Shown: positions 8,895-16,733 of the stretch, piece after piece | Layout: each line of letters opens with the position of its first letter | Position numbering within the stretch: position 1 is the first letter of the stretch | Assembly (NCBI RefSeq): GCF_002847305.1 | Contig: NZ_CP025408.1 | Span: 2,749,001 to 2,813,000 of the forward strand | DNA length: 64,000 nt | Source of the DNA: Paracoccus tegillarcae | GTDB lineage: Bacteria > Pseudomonadota > Alphaproteobacteria > Rhodobacterales > Rhodobacteraceae | Direction of reading: 5' to 3' | Program-made: the position numbers and the translations under genes | The notes under the pieces: model-generated | The model's database searches: none | What the model was told of the DNA's origin: nothing | What the model saw: the letters and a program-made list of their open reading frames with translations, nothing else

Positions 8895-8917
8895 TAAATT
8901 TTGTTACCTAGCGTCAA
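8891..8917 (-). promoter_or_regulatory. Putative promoter of the transporter operon
   Basis: On the minus strand TTGACG (8917-8912) could be a -35 box and TATTGC (8896-8891) a -10 box, with a short 15-base spacer. The -10 box overlaps operator O1, a good position for repression. The leader to the start at 8737 would be about 150 bases. The match is moderate. Confidence 0.35.
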
Positions 8918-8935
8918 TTGCTGCCCGGAGCCGCC

Positions 8936-10003
8936 ATGAAAGACCCTCATCTGATCAATAAGCATCTCTTGCGCGACGGGTTGAACCGCCTGGCAGAGGC
9001 AACGCCCGCAGCGCTACCTGGCATTCTGGACGGGCTTTATGCCAAGGATGCGGAATGGCGCGGGGCGCATCCTTTGAACGAAATGCGCGGGACAGCGGCG
9101 CTGGCGGAACAGGTCTGGTTGCCGCTGCTGTCGTCCTTTCCCGACCTCGAACGCCGCGATGTGATTCTTGTGGGCGGCAGGTACGAGGGGCGGGATTATG
9201 TCGCGATGGTTGGGCATTACTGCGGCACCTTTCGCCACGACTGGCTGACGATCCCCGCGACCGGGCGGCCGGTCTATATCCGCTATGGCGAGGTGCATGA
9301 GGTCAGGGATGGCAAGATTATCCAATCGAACTGCCTGTGGGATATTCTGGATGTCATAAGACAGGCCGGTTTCTGGCCGCTGGCACCCAGCCTTGGCACC
9401 GAAGGGATGTGGCCCGGACCGATCACTTCCGATGGCATCGTGCTGACGCCGCAAGCCGCTGAACACAGCGCCGCCAGTATTGAGCAGACGCTTGCCATGC
9501 ACGGCACCCTAGGCGCCTATAACGATCAGGGCGCGTCAGGTCGCGACGGCCTGCTGAACATGCCGCAAAAGCAGCACTGGCATCCCAAGATGATGTGGTA
9601 CGGCCCAAGCGGGATCGGGACGACGCGTGGTTTGCAGGGCTTTGTCGATTATCACCAACTGCCATTTCGCACAGCCTTTCCGAACCGCAAGGGCGGTGGC
9701 CAGTGGGACGAGATCGGGGCGCTGAAGGACCAGCATGGTGGCGGGCATTACATCCGCATCGGCGATGGCCCCTATTCCGTCACCGGAGGCTGGCCCAGTG
9801 TCTTTGCCATGCATAATGGTGGCGGCTTTCTGGGGCTTGGCCCAACAGGTCGGCCCGTCACCATGCGGGTGATGGATTTCTATCTGCATCACCAGGGGCT
9901 GATCCGCGAAAACTGGGTGCCGCTGGATGTTCTGGACCTGCTGATGCAGATGGGCGTCGACGTGTTCGCCCGGATGCAAAGCCATTTCCGGCGCGGCGTT
10001 TAG
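8936..10003 (+). CDS. Tandem NTF2/SnoaL-like two-domain protein
   Basis: 355 aa from the ATG at 8936, which has GGAG 5 bases upstream; a TTG 18 bases earlier is less likely. Two SnoaL-like domains can be seen: residues about 18-145 ('HYCGTFRHDWLTIPATGRPVYIRYGE', 'RDGKIIQSNCLWD') and about 205-345 ('VTGGWPSVFAMH', 'GPTGRPVTMRVMDFY', 'IRENWVPLD'). Each has the family turn 'P.TGRPV' before a long strand. It is transcribed away from the transporter operon and shares the operator region. It is one of four NTF2-like genes here. Reaction unknown; cyclase, isomerase or dehydratase activity on the imported compound is a reasonable guess. Confidence 0.82.
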   Translation: MKDPHLINKHLLRDGLNRLAEATPAALPGILDGLYAKDAEWRGAHPLNEMRGTAALAEQVWLPLLSSFPDLERRDVILVGGRYEGRDYVAMVGHYCGTFRHDWLTIPATGRPVYIRYGEVHEVRDGKIIQSNCLWDILDVIRQAGFWPLAPSLGTEGMWPGPITSDGIVLTPQAAEHSAASIEQTLAMHGTLGAYNDQGASGRDGLLNMPQKQHWHPKMMWYGPSGIGTTRGLQGFVDYHQLPFRTAFPNRKGGGQWDEIGALKDQHGGGHYIRIGDGPYSVTGGWPSVFAMHNGGGFLGLGPTGRPVTMRVMDFYLHHQGLIRENWVPLDVLDLLMQMGVDVFARMQSHFRRGV

Positions 10004-10016
10004 CGCGCCGGAAATG
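9983..10016. terminator. Stem-loop overlapping the stop codon, between convergent genes
   Basis: Arms at 9983-9995 and 10004-10016 pair perfectly over 13 bases (core ATTTCCGGCGCG with CGCGCCGGAAAT), with an 8-base loop that contains the TAG stop of the NTF2-like gene. It stands between two convergent genes and could act in both directions. No T run follows, so factor-independent termination is uncertain. Confidence 0.55.
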
Positions 10017-10027
10017 CCCGGGCGCGG

Positions 10028-11197
10028 TCAGTCTGCCGCGCCGTCCATTATCTGCGCTGAGGGCGCGTCGGCCAACTGCGCCAGCTTGACCTGAACCAGC
10101 AGCGACAGTTCATCATAGACGCGCCACTCATCGACGATCTTGCCGTCCTTGTAGTGGAAGTGGCTGATCCCCATGACCTGCACACGCTTGCCGGTTGGTT
10201 CGCCAAGCTCATGCAGCAGGCCGTAGCCCAGATGGTGCCCTTCGAGGATCCAGCGCACCGCCACCTTGGTCCCGCCTTGCTCGCATGGGGTAGAGCAGAC
10301 ATGCTGGGCAGAGAACCCCGCATCAGGCAACGAGCCAAGCAAGCCCAGGGTCTGGTGGGTGACGGCGGCCACACCGTAAAGCTCGCTCATCAGCGGGCCG
10401 TGATATTGGCAGGTCGGAGCATAGACGTCCTTGATCCGGCCCAGCATCCGCCGGTTCCAGACATCGTGCAGCCATTCCAGCGTTTCGCGCTCCAGATCGG
10501 TCTGCGCGATGGACAGATCCGTCTTTGCCTCTGGCGGATATTGTCCGATCATCCGGCGGCTTTCGCCGATATCGATCGAGACCAACCCCTTGTCGAACAG
10601 TTTCTCCGCCAGCTTTTCTGCATAGGCTTGCGGGTCCAGCCCCAGTTGCTTGATGATCGCCATCTGATCGGAAACCACCCATTCGCGGTAGATCTTGTTG
10701 GCATGGATCATGCAGTCGGCGATGGTCCGCGATACGAAAGTGCGGCCCGTGGGCGGCCCGTAATGCCCGTGCTGGGTGTGGCGTCCCGATCCCGTCACCA
10801 GATGCGAGGTGTAAAACCCGTCCTGATCGTCGCCATTCCAGATGACCTGAGTGGCCATGCCGCGCCGTTCTGGCAGGCTGACAAGGCGCTGGATCGTGTC
10901 GCGCACGACCTCTTCGCGATCATACATCGTGCCCATGGTGCCATATAGCACGCAATTATGCGTGTAATGAGTATAGATCAGTCCGATATCACGTTCGTCC
11001 CAGATTCTGTGCGTGCAGCGCACGATGTAGTCGACGATGTCGGTATAGATCTCGTCGAAGCCTTCCATCGGCTGCGCACGTTTGCGGCCTTCGGGCACCA
11101 GATCGACGAAATCTCTCCGCTCAACCTGCAGGACGCTGTCGGTCGAACCCTTTCCGCCTGCCTTACCCTCATCAGAGCTTTTGTCACTCGCGGCCAT
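10028..11197 (-). CDS. Tandem NTF2/SnoaL-like two-domain protein, paralogue of the gene at the left edge
   Basis: 389 aa from the ATG at 11197, preceded by GAGG at 8 bases; an ATG at 11209 lacks a good ribosome site. After a polar N-terminus (K/S/D/G-rich, residues 1-20) come two NTF2-like domains, about 45-195 and 215-375. The first aligns well with the partial protein at 1-797. The second has 'GEPTGKRVQVMGISHFHYKDGKIVDEWRVYDE' (family turn plus C-terminal strand). Acidic and His residues in the pockets are present but no active site can be assigned. An operator copy lies 57 bases upstream of the start, so co-regulation with the transporter operon is likely. Confidence 0.82.
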   Translation of the reverse strand: MAASDKSSDEGKAGGKGSTDSVLQVERRDFVDLVPEGRKRAQPMEGFDEIYTDIVDYIVRCTHRIWDERDIGLIYTHYTHNCVLYGTMGTMYDREEVVRDTIQRLVSLPERRGMATQVIWNGDDQDGFYTSHLVTGSGRHTQHGHYGPPTGRTFVSRTIADCMIHANKIYREWVVSDQMAIIKQLGLDPQAYAEKLAEKLFDKGLVSIDIGESRRMIGQYPPEAKTDLSIAQTDLERETLEWLHDVWNRRMLGRIKDVYAPTCQYHGPLMSELYGVAAVTHQTLGLLGSLPDAGFSAQHVCSTPCEQGGTKVAVRWILEGHHLGYGLLHELGEPTGKRVQVMGISHFHYKDGKIVDEWRVYDELSLLVQVKLAQLADAPSAQIMDGAAD

Positions 11198-11253
11198 TTC
11201 TAACCTCATCTCAGTCGATCTAGGACGGCTTCTGTCATCTCATCCTAGCAGGA

Positions 11254-11269
11254 GTGCATACGAATGCAA
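11254..11269. promoter_or_regulatory. Putative LacI-family operator O2 (GTGCATACGAATGCAA)
   Basis: Matches O1 at 15 of 16 positions, including the TGCATACGAATGCA core. It lies in the 253-base divergent region between the NTF2-like gene (start 11197) and the SDR (start 11451), closer to the former. The remainder of this region (11270-11450) contains no recognisable gene or strong repeat. Confidence 0.7.
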
Positions 11270-11450
11270 TCGTGATCTGGGCGATGCTTTGAAAGGGCAA
11301 GCGAAGCCCGTGTGCGCCCGTTCCTTTTCGTTTCCGGCCCGATTTTCCGGTGTGATCAGCACGGCCAAGAGCCGGACCAAGATTTCGCGGTGCAGTCTGG
11401 ACCGATTCGGCATAGCAAGGCGCCAATAATGGACAGACGAGAGGCATGGC

Positions 11451-12224
11451 ATGACCCAGATCAACAAAACCGCAATCGTGACGGGCGGGCTGTCAGGCAT
11501 GGGCCTGGCCATTGCGCGCAGGCTTGGTCGTGATGGCGTCGACGTGACGATCGGCACGCGCCGGGGTGGCGATGCAAAGGCGGCGCGGGAAATTCTCGCG
11601 CAGCAGGGCGTTCAGGCACATGTCGCCGCGCTTGACGTTCGATCGGGCGATAGCGTGGCGGAATTCGTGGGTGATGTGGTGTCGCGGCGGGGTGGCGTGG
11701 ATATCCTGATCAACACCGCAGGCGTTTATGAAGAGGCGGCGATCATCGACCATCCCGATCAGGTCTGGGACGATCAGATCGACACGAACCTTTCAGGGAC
11801 GTTTCGGATGATCCGCGCGGTCATGCCGCATATGAAGTCAGCAGGCTGGGGGCGGATCGTCAATATGGCCTCGGTTGCAGCCCATAACGGCATGGCCAAT
11901 AACGCCGCCTATTGTGCATCCAAGGCCGGGCTTTTGGGGCTGGGGCGGTGTGTCAGTCTGGAAGGTGCGGCGCATGGCATCACCTGCGTCTCGATCAGCC
12001 CGACCTGGGTCGAGACCGAGATGCTGAAACAGTTCATCGATGCCGATATCGAGGCCACAGGCAAGTCGCGCGAGGCGGTCCGCGCGGACTATGCGGCCTC
12101 TAACCCGCAGCACCAGCTCGTCCAGCCCGACGAGATCGCCGAACTGGCCGCGTTTCTTGTCAGCGATGCCGCGCGGGCCATCACGATGGAGGATTTTCAG
12201 GTCAACGCCGGATCGCTGTGGTAG
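11451..12224 (+). CDS. Short-chain dehydrogenase/reductase (classical SDR)
   Basis: 257 aa. TGGLSGMG cofactor motif near residue 12, NTAG near residue 90, catalytic Ser in 'NMASVAA' and YCASK around 156-160. The C-terminal 'EDFQVNAGSLW' end fits the hydroxybutyrate-dehydrogenase-like group. A GAGAGG stretch stands 6 bases before the ATG. The last 28 bases overlap the 3' end of the convergent adenylation-reductase gene. Membership of the LacI-type regulon is possible because operator O2 is 182 bases upstream, but the link is weaker than for the other genes. Confidence 0.87.
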   Translation: MTQINKTAIVTGGLSGMGLAIARRLGRDGVDVTIGTRRGGDAKAAREILAQQGVQAHVAALDVRSGDSVAEFVGDVVSRRGGVDILINTAGVYEEAAIIDHPDQVWDDQIDTNLSGTFRMIRAVMPHMKSAGWGRIVNMASVAAHNGMANNAAYCASKAGLLGLGRCVSLEGAAHGITCVSISPTWVETEMLKQFIDADIEATGKSREAVRADYAASNPQHQLVQPDEIAELAAFLVSDAARAITMEDFQVNAGSLW

Positions 12225-14983
12225 GTCGCGCGGCGCCGCGCCATCAGCGTGGGCGCGTCACAGATCGCGTCGAACGCCGTGTTCGACATTCTTGTCCAGA
12301 TGGCTTGGGCATCGTCCGCCGCGAATGCCGCATCTGCCAGCAATGTGTCGGGAAACTCTTTGATCACGCGGGCGATGCCGGGCGGCAAATCAACGGCTTT
12401 CAGCCACTCGGCCGCGGGCGGCATGTTCTGGCATGACGGCGTCACGCGCGCGTCGGCGATCAGATTATAGATTGGCGCATCCGGCCCCGCTATCTCGCCC
12501 AGAAGGAACGCGGCGGCGGCTGTCACGTCGGTCATGGGAAATTGCAGATCCTTGGGAAACGTATCTGCGCGAAGGGACGCGGCCAGGATGATCTCGTAGA
12601 TGTCTTGCGGATTTGGCGCATCCAGATCGTAAAGCGAGGGTAGCCGGACGATGGCTGAGGGGATGCGCGAGGCCGTGATGGCGGCCTCGGCTGCAATCTT
12701 GGCCGCGCCGTAGCCGGTGCAGCCATCCCACAACTCTGCCTGAGCTTCGGGCCATGGGCCGCCCCGGTCGGGAAAGACCGCACTGGACGAGGTGAACCGC
12801 AGATCGGCACCGGCCGCGCGGCAAAAGGCCAGGACGGTGTCGATCCCGCGTGCAGACCAGTCCAGCATGTCGTCCCGGCCAATCGCCATATTGACCATCG
12901 CGGCGCAGTGGACAACCGCGCCCACCGATGCGGCCAGCGCGTCATGCGCGGCGTCTTCCAGCCCAAAGCGCGGCGCGTCCAGCGTGCCCGGCACCATGAC
13001 ATAGCGATCAGACGCGACGCCATGCGCCCTGGCCACATCGTCCAGCCGGTCGCGCGCGCCGCGCCGCTTGTCGCGGACCAGGCAATAGACAACCTGACCC
13101 ATTGGCAGATCCCGCGCCGCGCGTGCCAGCACATGCCCGCCCAGAAAGCCGGTGGCGCCTGTCAGCAAGATGCCGGGACGGTCGAAGCCATCGGTCGGGG
13201 CCGGTGCATCCGCCTGCTGCGTCAGCAGCTGATCCAGCCGGTGCAGCGGCACGTTCATCGCAAGCTCGAAATCGACCGGCCTGCGATAGGTCTTTTCCAG
13301 TTCCAGCATCAGGGTCACGCACATCAGGGAATCGCCGCCCTGATCGTGAAAACTGAGCGCGGGGTCGATCTGCTCGGGCGCGCAGCCCATCGCAAGCGCC
13401 GCCGCAGCGATCACGGCGTCCTCAGCGGCGGCACCTAAAACCGCGTCCTCTGTCACGGGTGGCAGCGACCGCAGATCGGCCTTGCCGGATACGGGGTGCA
13501 GCGGGATCGCCTGCATCTGGACCAGATAGGCGGGGACGCAATAGCTGGGCAGCACATCCCGCAACTCTGCCGCCAAGGCGGCGGGGATGCGGTTGGTGCC
13601 GAACTGCAAACCCCATCGATCCGCATTGATGCGCGCCTGCGCGGCATCGGCGGCAAAGTAAAAGATCAGCGCTTTTCCCCGCCTGCCTGCCTCGGCCACC
13701 CAAGGCGCGGCCTGCGAGAATGCCAGCCGCGTTTGCATCGTGTCGGTCAACTCGCGCGTCTGGATGGAAAAGCCGCGCAGCTTCAACATATGTGCGATAC
13801 GTCCGACGATATGCAGCGCACCGTCATCATCCAGCCAGGCCTGATCGCCCGTGTCGTAAAGCCGGGCATTGCGCCCCTCGATGGTCAGGTTGCGAAACCG
13901 CAGCCGCGTTTCTTCGGGGCGGTTCACATAGCCGGGGCCCAGCATGCGTGGCCCTTCAAAGTGCAACTGTCCGGGCGTGCCCGTCGGGGCAGGGGCGTCG
14001 GCCTCGTCCAGTATGACAGCGCGCAGGTGGTCCATCGGCACGCCCACCGAGACCAGGCCGCCGCCCGATGGCGCGCTTAGCCGTGACATGCAGACGTCAT
14101 GGGTTTCGCAGATGCTGTACAGATTCCACAGCGCGGCGCCCGACACCTTGTCGAGCGAAGCGGCAATCAACTCGTCGCTTACGACCTCGCCATTCAACAC
14201 CACGCGGCTGAGCGGCAGGGCCGCGGCAGTGGCACGGTCGATCGCAGTCAGGAAGCTGTCGTAGAAAGAGGGCGTGAACAGCATCTCGTCAATGTCATGC
14301 CGGATCAGGAAATCGGCCAATCCGCGTGGCGCCATCAGCGTGCCGGGATCGGGGAACCAAAGCTCTGCGCCCATGCGCAGCGGCCGGAACATTTCCCAGA
14401 TGGCAAAGATGTAGATGCCCACGCGGAACCCGGGACCATAGGGGGTGAATGCATCGCGCCAGTCATAGGAAAGATAGGCGGCATCCTGGGTGACGGGGAT
14501 GCATTTGGGCCGCCCGGTCGTGCCCGATGTCGCGACCAGATAGATCGGATCATCTGGCGCCACAGTGCCCGCGCGCAGCGCCGCCGATGGCGCGTCCGCG
14601 ATCCCGTCCAGCACCGCAAGTGCGTCCAGCGTGCTGCAATCGCCCGGCAGGTGGCCTGCATTTGCTGGCTGACACATGATCACCAGCGTCACCTGCAGTT
14701 CCGAGATGATATTGTGCAGCACCATCTGCGGCATCGCGGGATCAAGATGCACAAACGGCCGTCCATGGATCACGCAGGCGGTCGCACTGGCCGCCATCGC
14801 AATGCCCGGCGCCCCGAAAATGCCAACCACCTGCGGTTGGCTCAGATGCGCGGTGAACTGTTCGGCAAAGCTGCCCAACTGGCCATATGTCAACTCGTGC
14901 CCGTCATCCGCCAGAGCAGGGCGGCCTTCGTGCTTTCTGATGGCAAAAAGCAGATCGGCGGCGACTGTCTGGGTCTGAGACAT
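12197..14983 (-). CDS. Single-module NRPS-like enzyme: adenylation - carrier - thioester reductase
   Basis: 928 aa in carboxylic-acid-reductase style order. The adenylation domain (about 1-500) has TSGTTGRPK at 152-160, 'YDTGD' near 376, 'GRIAHMLKLRG' and the catalytic Lys501 in SGKADL. The carrier domain (about 520-590) carries the phosphopantetheine Ser552 in QGGDSL. The reductase domain (about 600-915) has GATGFLGG at 609-616 and Tyr758/Lys762 in YGAAK. Ile192 stands where amino-acid-activating domains have the Asp that binds the alpha-amino group, so the substrate is probably a plain carboxylic acid. The expected product is an aldehyde or alcohol. AGGAG lies 8 bases before the ATG. No condensation or thioesterase domain. 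It would need a phosphopantetheinyl transferase; one is encoded at 60405. Confidence 0.9.
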   Translation of the reverse strand: MSQTQTVAADLLFAIRKHEGRPALADDGHELTYGQLGSFAEQFTAHLSQPQVVGIFGAPGIAMAASATACVIHGRPFVHLDPAMPQMVLHNIISELQVTLVIMCQPANAGHLPGDCSTLDALAVLDGIADAPSAALRAGTVAPDDPIYLVATSGTTGRPKCIPVTQDAAYLSYDWRDAFTPYGPGFRVGIYIFAIWEMFRPLRMGAELWFPDPGTLMAPRGLADFLIRHDIDEMLFTPSFYDSFLTAIDRATAAALPLSRVVLNGEVVSDELIAASLDKVSGAALWNLYSICETHDVCMSRLSAPSGGGLVSVGVPMDHLRAVILDEADAPAPTGTPGQLHFEGPRMLGPGYVNRPEETRLRFRNLTIEGRNARLYDTGDQAWLDDDGALHIVGRIAHMLKLRGFSIQTRELTDTMQTRLAFSQAAPWVAEAGRRGKALIFYFAADAAQARINADRWGLQFGTNRIPAALAAELRDVLPSYCVPAYLVQMQAIPLHPVSGKADLRSLPPVTEDAVLGAAAEDAVIAAAALAMGCAPEQIDPALSFHDQGGDSLMCVTLMLELEKTYRRPVDFELAMNVPLHRLDQLLTQQADAPAPTDGFDRPGILLTGATGFLGGHVLARAARDLPMGQVVYCLVRDKRRGARDRLDDVARAHGVASDRYVMVPGTLDAPRFGLEDAAHDALAASVGAVVHCAAMVNMAIGRDDMLDWSARGIDTVLAFCRAAGADLRFTSSSAVFPDRGGPWPEAQAELWDGCTGYGAAKIAAEAAITASRIPSAIVRLPSLYDLDAPNPQDIYEIILAASLRADTFPKDLQFPMTDVTAAAAFLLGEIAGPDAPIYNLIADARVTPSCQNMPPAAEWLKAVDLPPGIARVIKEFPDTLLADAAFAADDAQAIWTRMSNTAFDAICDAPTLMARRRATYHSDPALT

Positions 14984-15183
14984 GGGGCAGGCTCCTGAAA
15001 CTCCGGACTAGGGCTGGTATATTCCTGTTATCAATGGCCTGGCCAGTGAAGATCGTGTGGTGCGGCAATAAAGATTGCACCTGATTTCAGTCTGACCACT
15101 TGAACTGTTGTGGCGACGCGCGACCCTATCAAGGTCTAGGGTGAAGGTGAATGAAACACGCGCAAGCATCGCGGCCCAGAGCG

Positions 15184-15402
15184 TGACCTGAGCCCCATAT
15201 CTTCCTCCAGTTTGAGGTAGCTTCCGTACCAACGGTGAGACGGACAATGAAGCGATCGAGGTTCACGGAAGAGCAGATCATCGCGATGCCGAAAGAGCAG
15301 GAAGCCGAAATGCTCAGGGCTGAAGTCTGCCGCAAGCATGGGGTCTGGTCGCGGACGCGTCGCTGGCGGGCTTGTGTGTCGTCCGAGAACGCGATGCTTT
15401 AA
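15184..15402 (+). mobile_element. IS3-family insertion sequence remnant with broken orfA
   Basis: The short frame 15247-15402 (51 codons) begins MKRSRFTEEQII and continues with KEQEAEMLRAEVCRKHGV, the helix-turn-helix start of IS3-group OrfA proteins. It then departs from the family and ends at TAA (15400-15402), apparently through an internal deletion fusing an early part to an ENAML segment. The leader from about 15184 (starting TGACCTG) looks like the left end of such an element, but its boundary is approximate. No OrfB and no right end are visible. The element is dead and abuts the truncated lolD copy. The region 14984-15183 upstream shows nothing beyond the promoter area of the adenylation-reductase gene. 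Confidence 0.65.
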
Positions 15403-15720
15403 TCGCAGGGCGCGGCCGCTGCCCGTGCGGGCGAATTGCTCGACCGGGTGGGTCTGTCGCATCGCGCGGATCACAGGCCCGCCGAATTGTCGGGCGGCGA
15501 ACAACAGTGGGTGGCGTTCTGCCGCGCGCTGGCCAATGCGCCGGCTCTGCTATTGGCGGATGAGCCGACGGGCAACCTTGATCCCGAAACCTCGGACAAG
15601 GTGTTTGGCGTGTTGATGGATCTGGTGCGCGAGACGGGGCTAAGCGCGCTGATCGCGACCCATAACCATGAGTTGGCGGGACGGATGGATCGGGTCATCC
15701 ATCTGGGTGCGGCTGGTTAA
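15403..15720 (+). pseudogene. lolD: Truncated lolD (lipoprotein-releasing ABC ATPase), C-terminal part only
   Basis: About 105 codons match the second half of LolD: LSGGEQQ signature, '[19 protein letters not shown]' Walker B region and '[10 protein letters not shown]' switch His. The Walker A half is missing, so it cannot bind ATP normally; full LolD is about 230 aa. The residue after the signature is Trp (QQWVAF) where LolD normally has Arg, a sign of decay. The frame is cut upstream by the TAA that ends the IS remnant. An intact lolD should exist elsewhere in the genome. This is probably a rearranged chromosomal fragment left after an IS-mediated event. Confidence 0.85.
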
Positions 15721-15785
15721 CCCTTTGCGGTGCAACCACAGCGCACGCTGTTGCGCAACACCGCCCGGAGGTTGACGCGGAAATG

Positions 15786-15805
15786 CCAGCAAATGCTGGG
15801 TTTTT
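15786..15805 (+). terminator. Small stem-loop with T run after the lolD fragment
   Basis: CCAGC (15786-15790) pairs with GCTGG (15795-15799), an AAAT loop between, and TTTTT follows at 15801-15805. It has the form of a weak factor-independent terminator. Confidence 0.5.
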
Positions 15806-15818
15806 GGCTGTGACTTCC

Positions 15819-15857
15819 GTACACCGCGCGTACACAGGGCGTACACTACCTGTACAC
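15819..15857. repeat. Four GTACAC repeats at exact 11-base spacing
   Basis: GTACAC occurs at 15819, 15830, 15841 and 15852, each unit 11 bases after the last, with flanks of the type (G/C)(C/T)GTACAC. This places all copies on one face of the helix, as in multimeric DNA-binding sites. The surrounding 15721-16013 stretch is otherwise without a gene. A T7 run lies near 15932. Since it follows a lolD fragment, it may have been carried along from the region downstream of the intact lolD. Confidence 0.75.
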
Positions 15858-16013
15858 AGGCTGCGCGCGTGCGGTTCGGGATGGGTTAAGAGATGTTGCG
15901 CGCGATCTCGAACGGCGGAAGGGTGCGAGGTTTTTTTATTTTGAAGCGGTCGTCCGTTACTGGTTTCTGAAGCTCAGATGCAGACACTGCTACAGGGATA
16001 GGACTTTTTTATT

Positions 16014-16733
16014 TCACTTGGCCGTCTTACTGCTTGACGGAGCCCATCCATCAATCTCTGCCGCCACCAAATCCTGCAGATCCCAGATATACGGATCGAA
16101 AATGCCCGCCTGTTCCAGCCCTTGCGCCGTGCGCAGCAGATATTCGCAGCCCGATCCTGCCGCGCCATTGGCATGGGCCAGACGCCGCGCCTGATCCTGC
16201 ATCGGCAGGTCTATCAGGTCGATATCCACCGGATCGGCATAGAAGGTCAGGGCCTGACTGCGGCCGTGAGCGGTTTCGACCTCGATCCAGCGGGCGTTGC
16301 GGGCCAGCTCATGCACGACCAGTTCGCGCTTTAGAATGGCGCGCATCGACACGTGCTCGGTCCCCGGCTCGATTTCCTAGACAAGCCCTTCGCATGTCCC
16401 GCCCGACGCCAGCGCAAGCATCAGACCTGGCTGTTCGGGGGACCCGCGGAAATGATCCAGCGGAATGTTGAACTGACGATGCCAGCCAAGTGCGGTGGCG
16501 CGGTGGCACGCGCCCACAGCAAAGCCCGGATTCCAGATCAACGAGCCATAGGCAAAGATTGGAATGGGGCGCGGTTGATCGCGGATCAGCGCCTCGGCCA
16601 GCCGGTCGAGATCGGCGTCCTCAAGCATCTGCCAGGCCGGATTATGGCGCGGCGCATCGACAAAGCGCGAGGCACGACGCACGTGATCCTCGGTCAGTCG
16701 CAAGGGACGCATATCGCCGGCGTGATCAGACAT
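16014..16733 (-). pseudogene. Gamma-glutamylcyclotransferase (ChaC-like), interrupted by one in-frame amber codon
   Basis: The frame reads from ATG 16733 to TGA 16014 (about 239 codons, normal for ChaC-type enzymes) except for a TAG at 16379-16377. Before it are 'FAYGSLIWNPGF' (the YGSL substrate loop) and 'GGTCEGLV'; after it, in the same frame, 'EIEPGTE' and 'ILKRELV' continue the fold. The family normally has an aromatic residue (Tyr) at the TAG position, so one base change from TAT/TAC would explain it. Members cleave gamma-glutamyl dipeptides or glutathione to 5-oxoproline. The start overlaps the parE stop by 8 bases. A sequencing error or readthrough is possible. Confidence 0.85.

Noticed and set aside
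15819..15857. CRISPR array
   Set aside because: The repeats are 6 bases long with 5-base spacing, far too short for CRISPR repeats and spacers. No cas genes are present.
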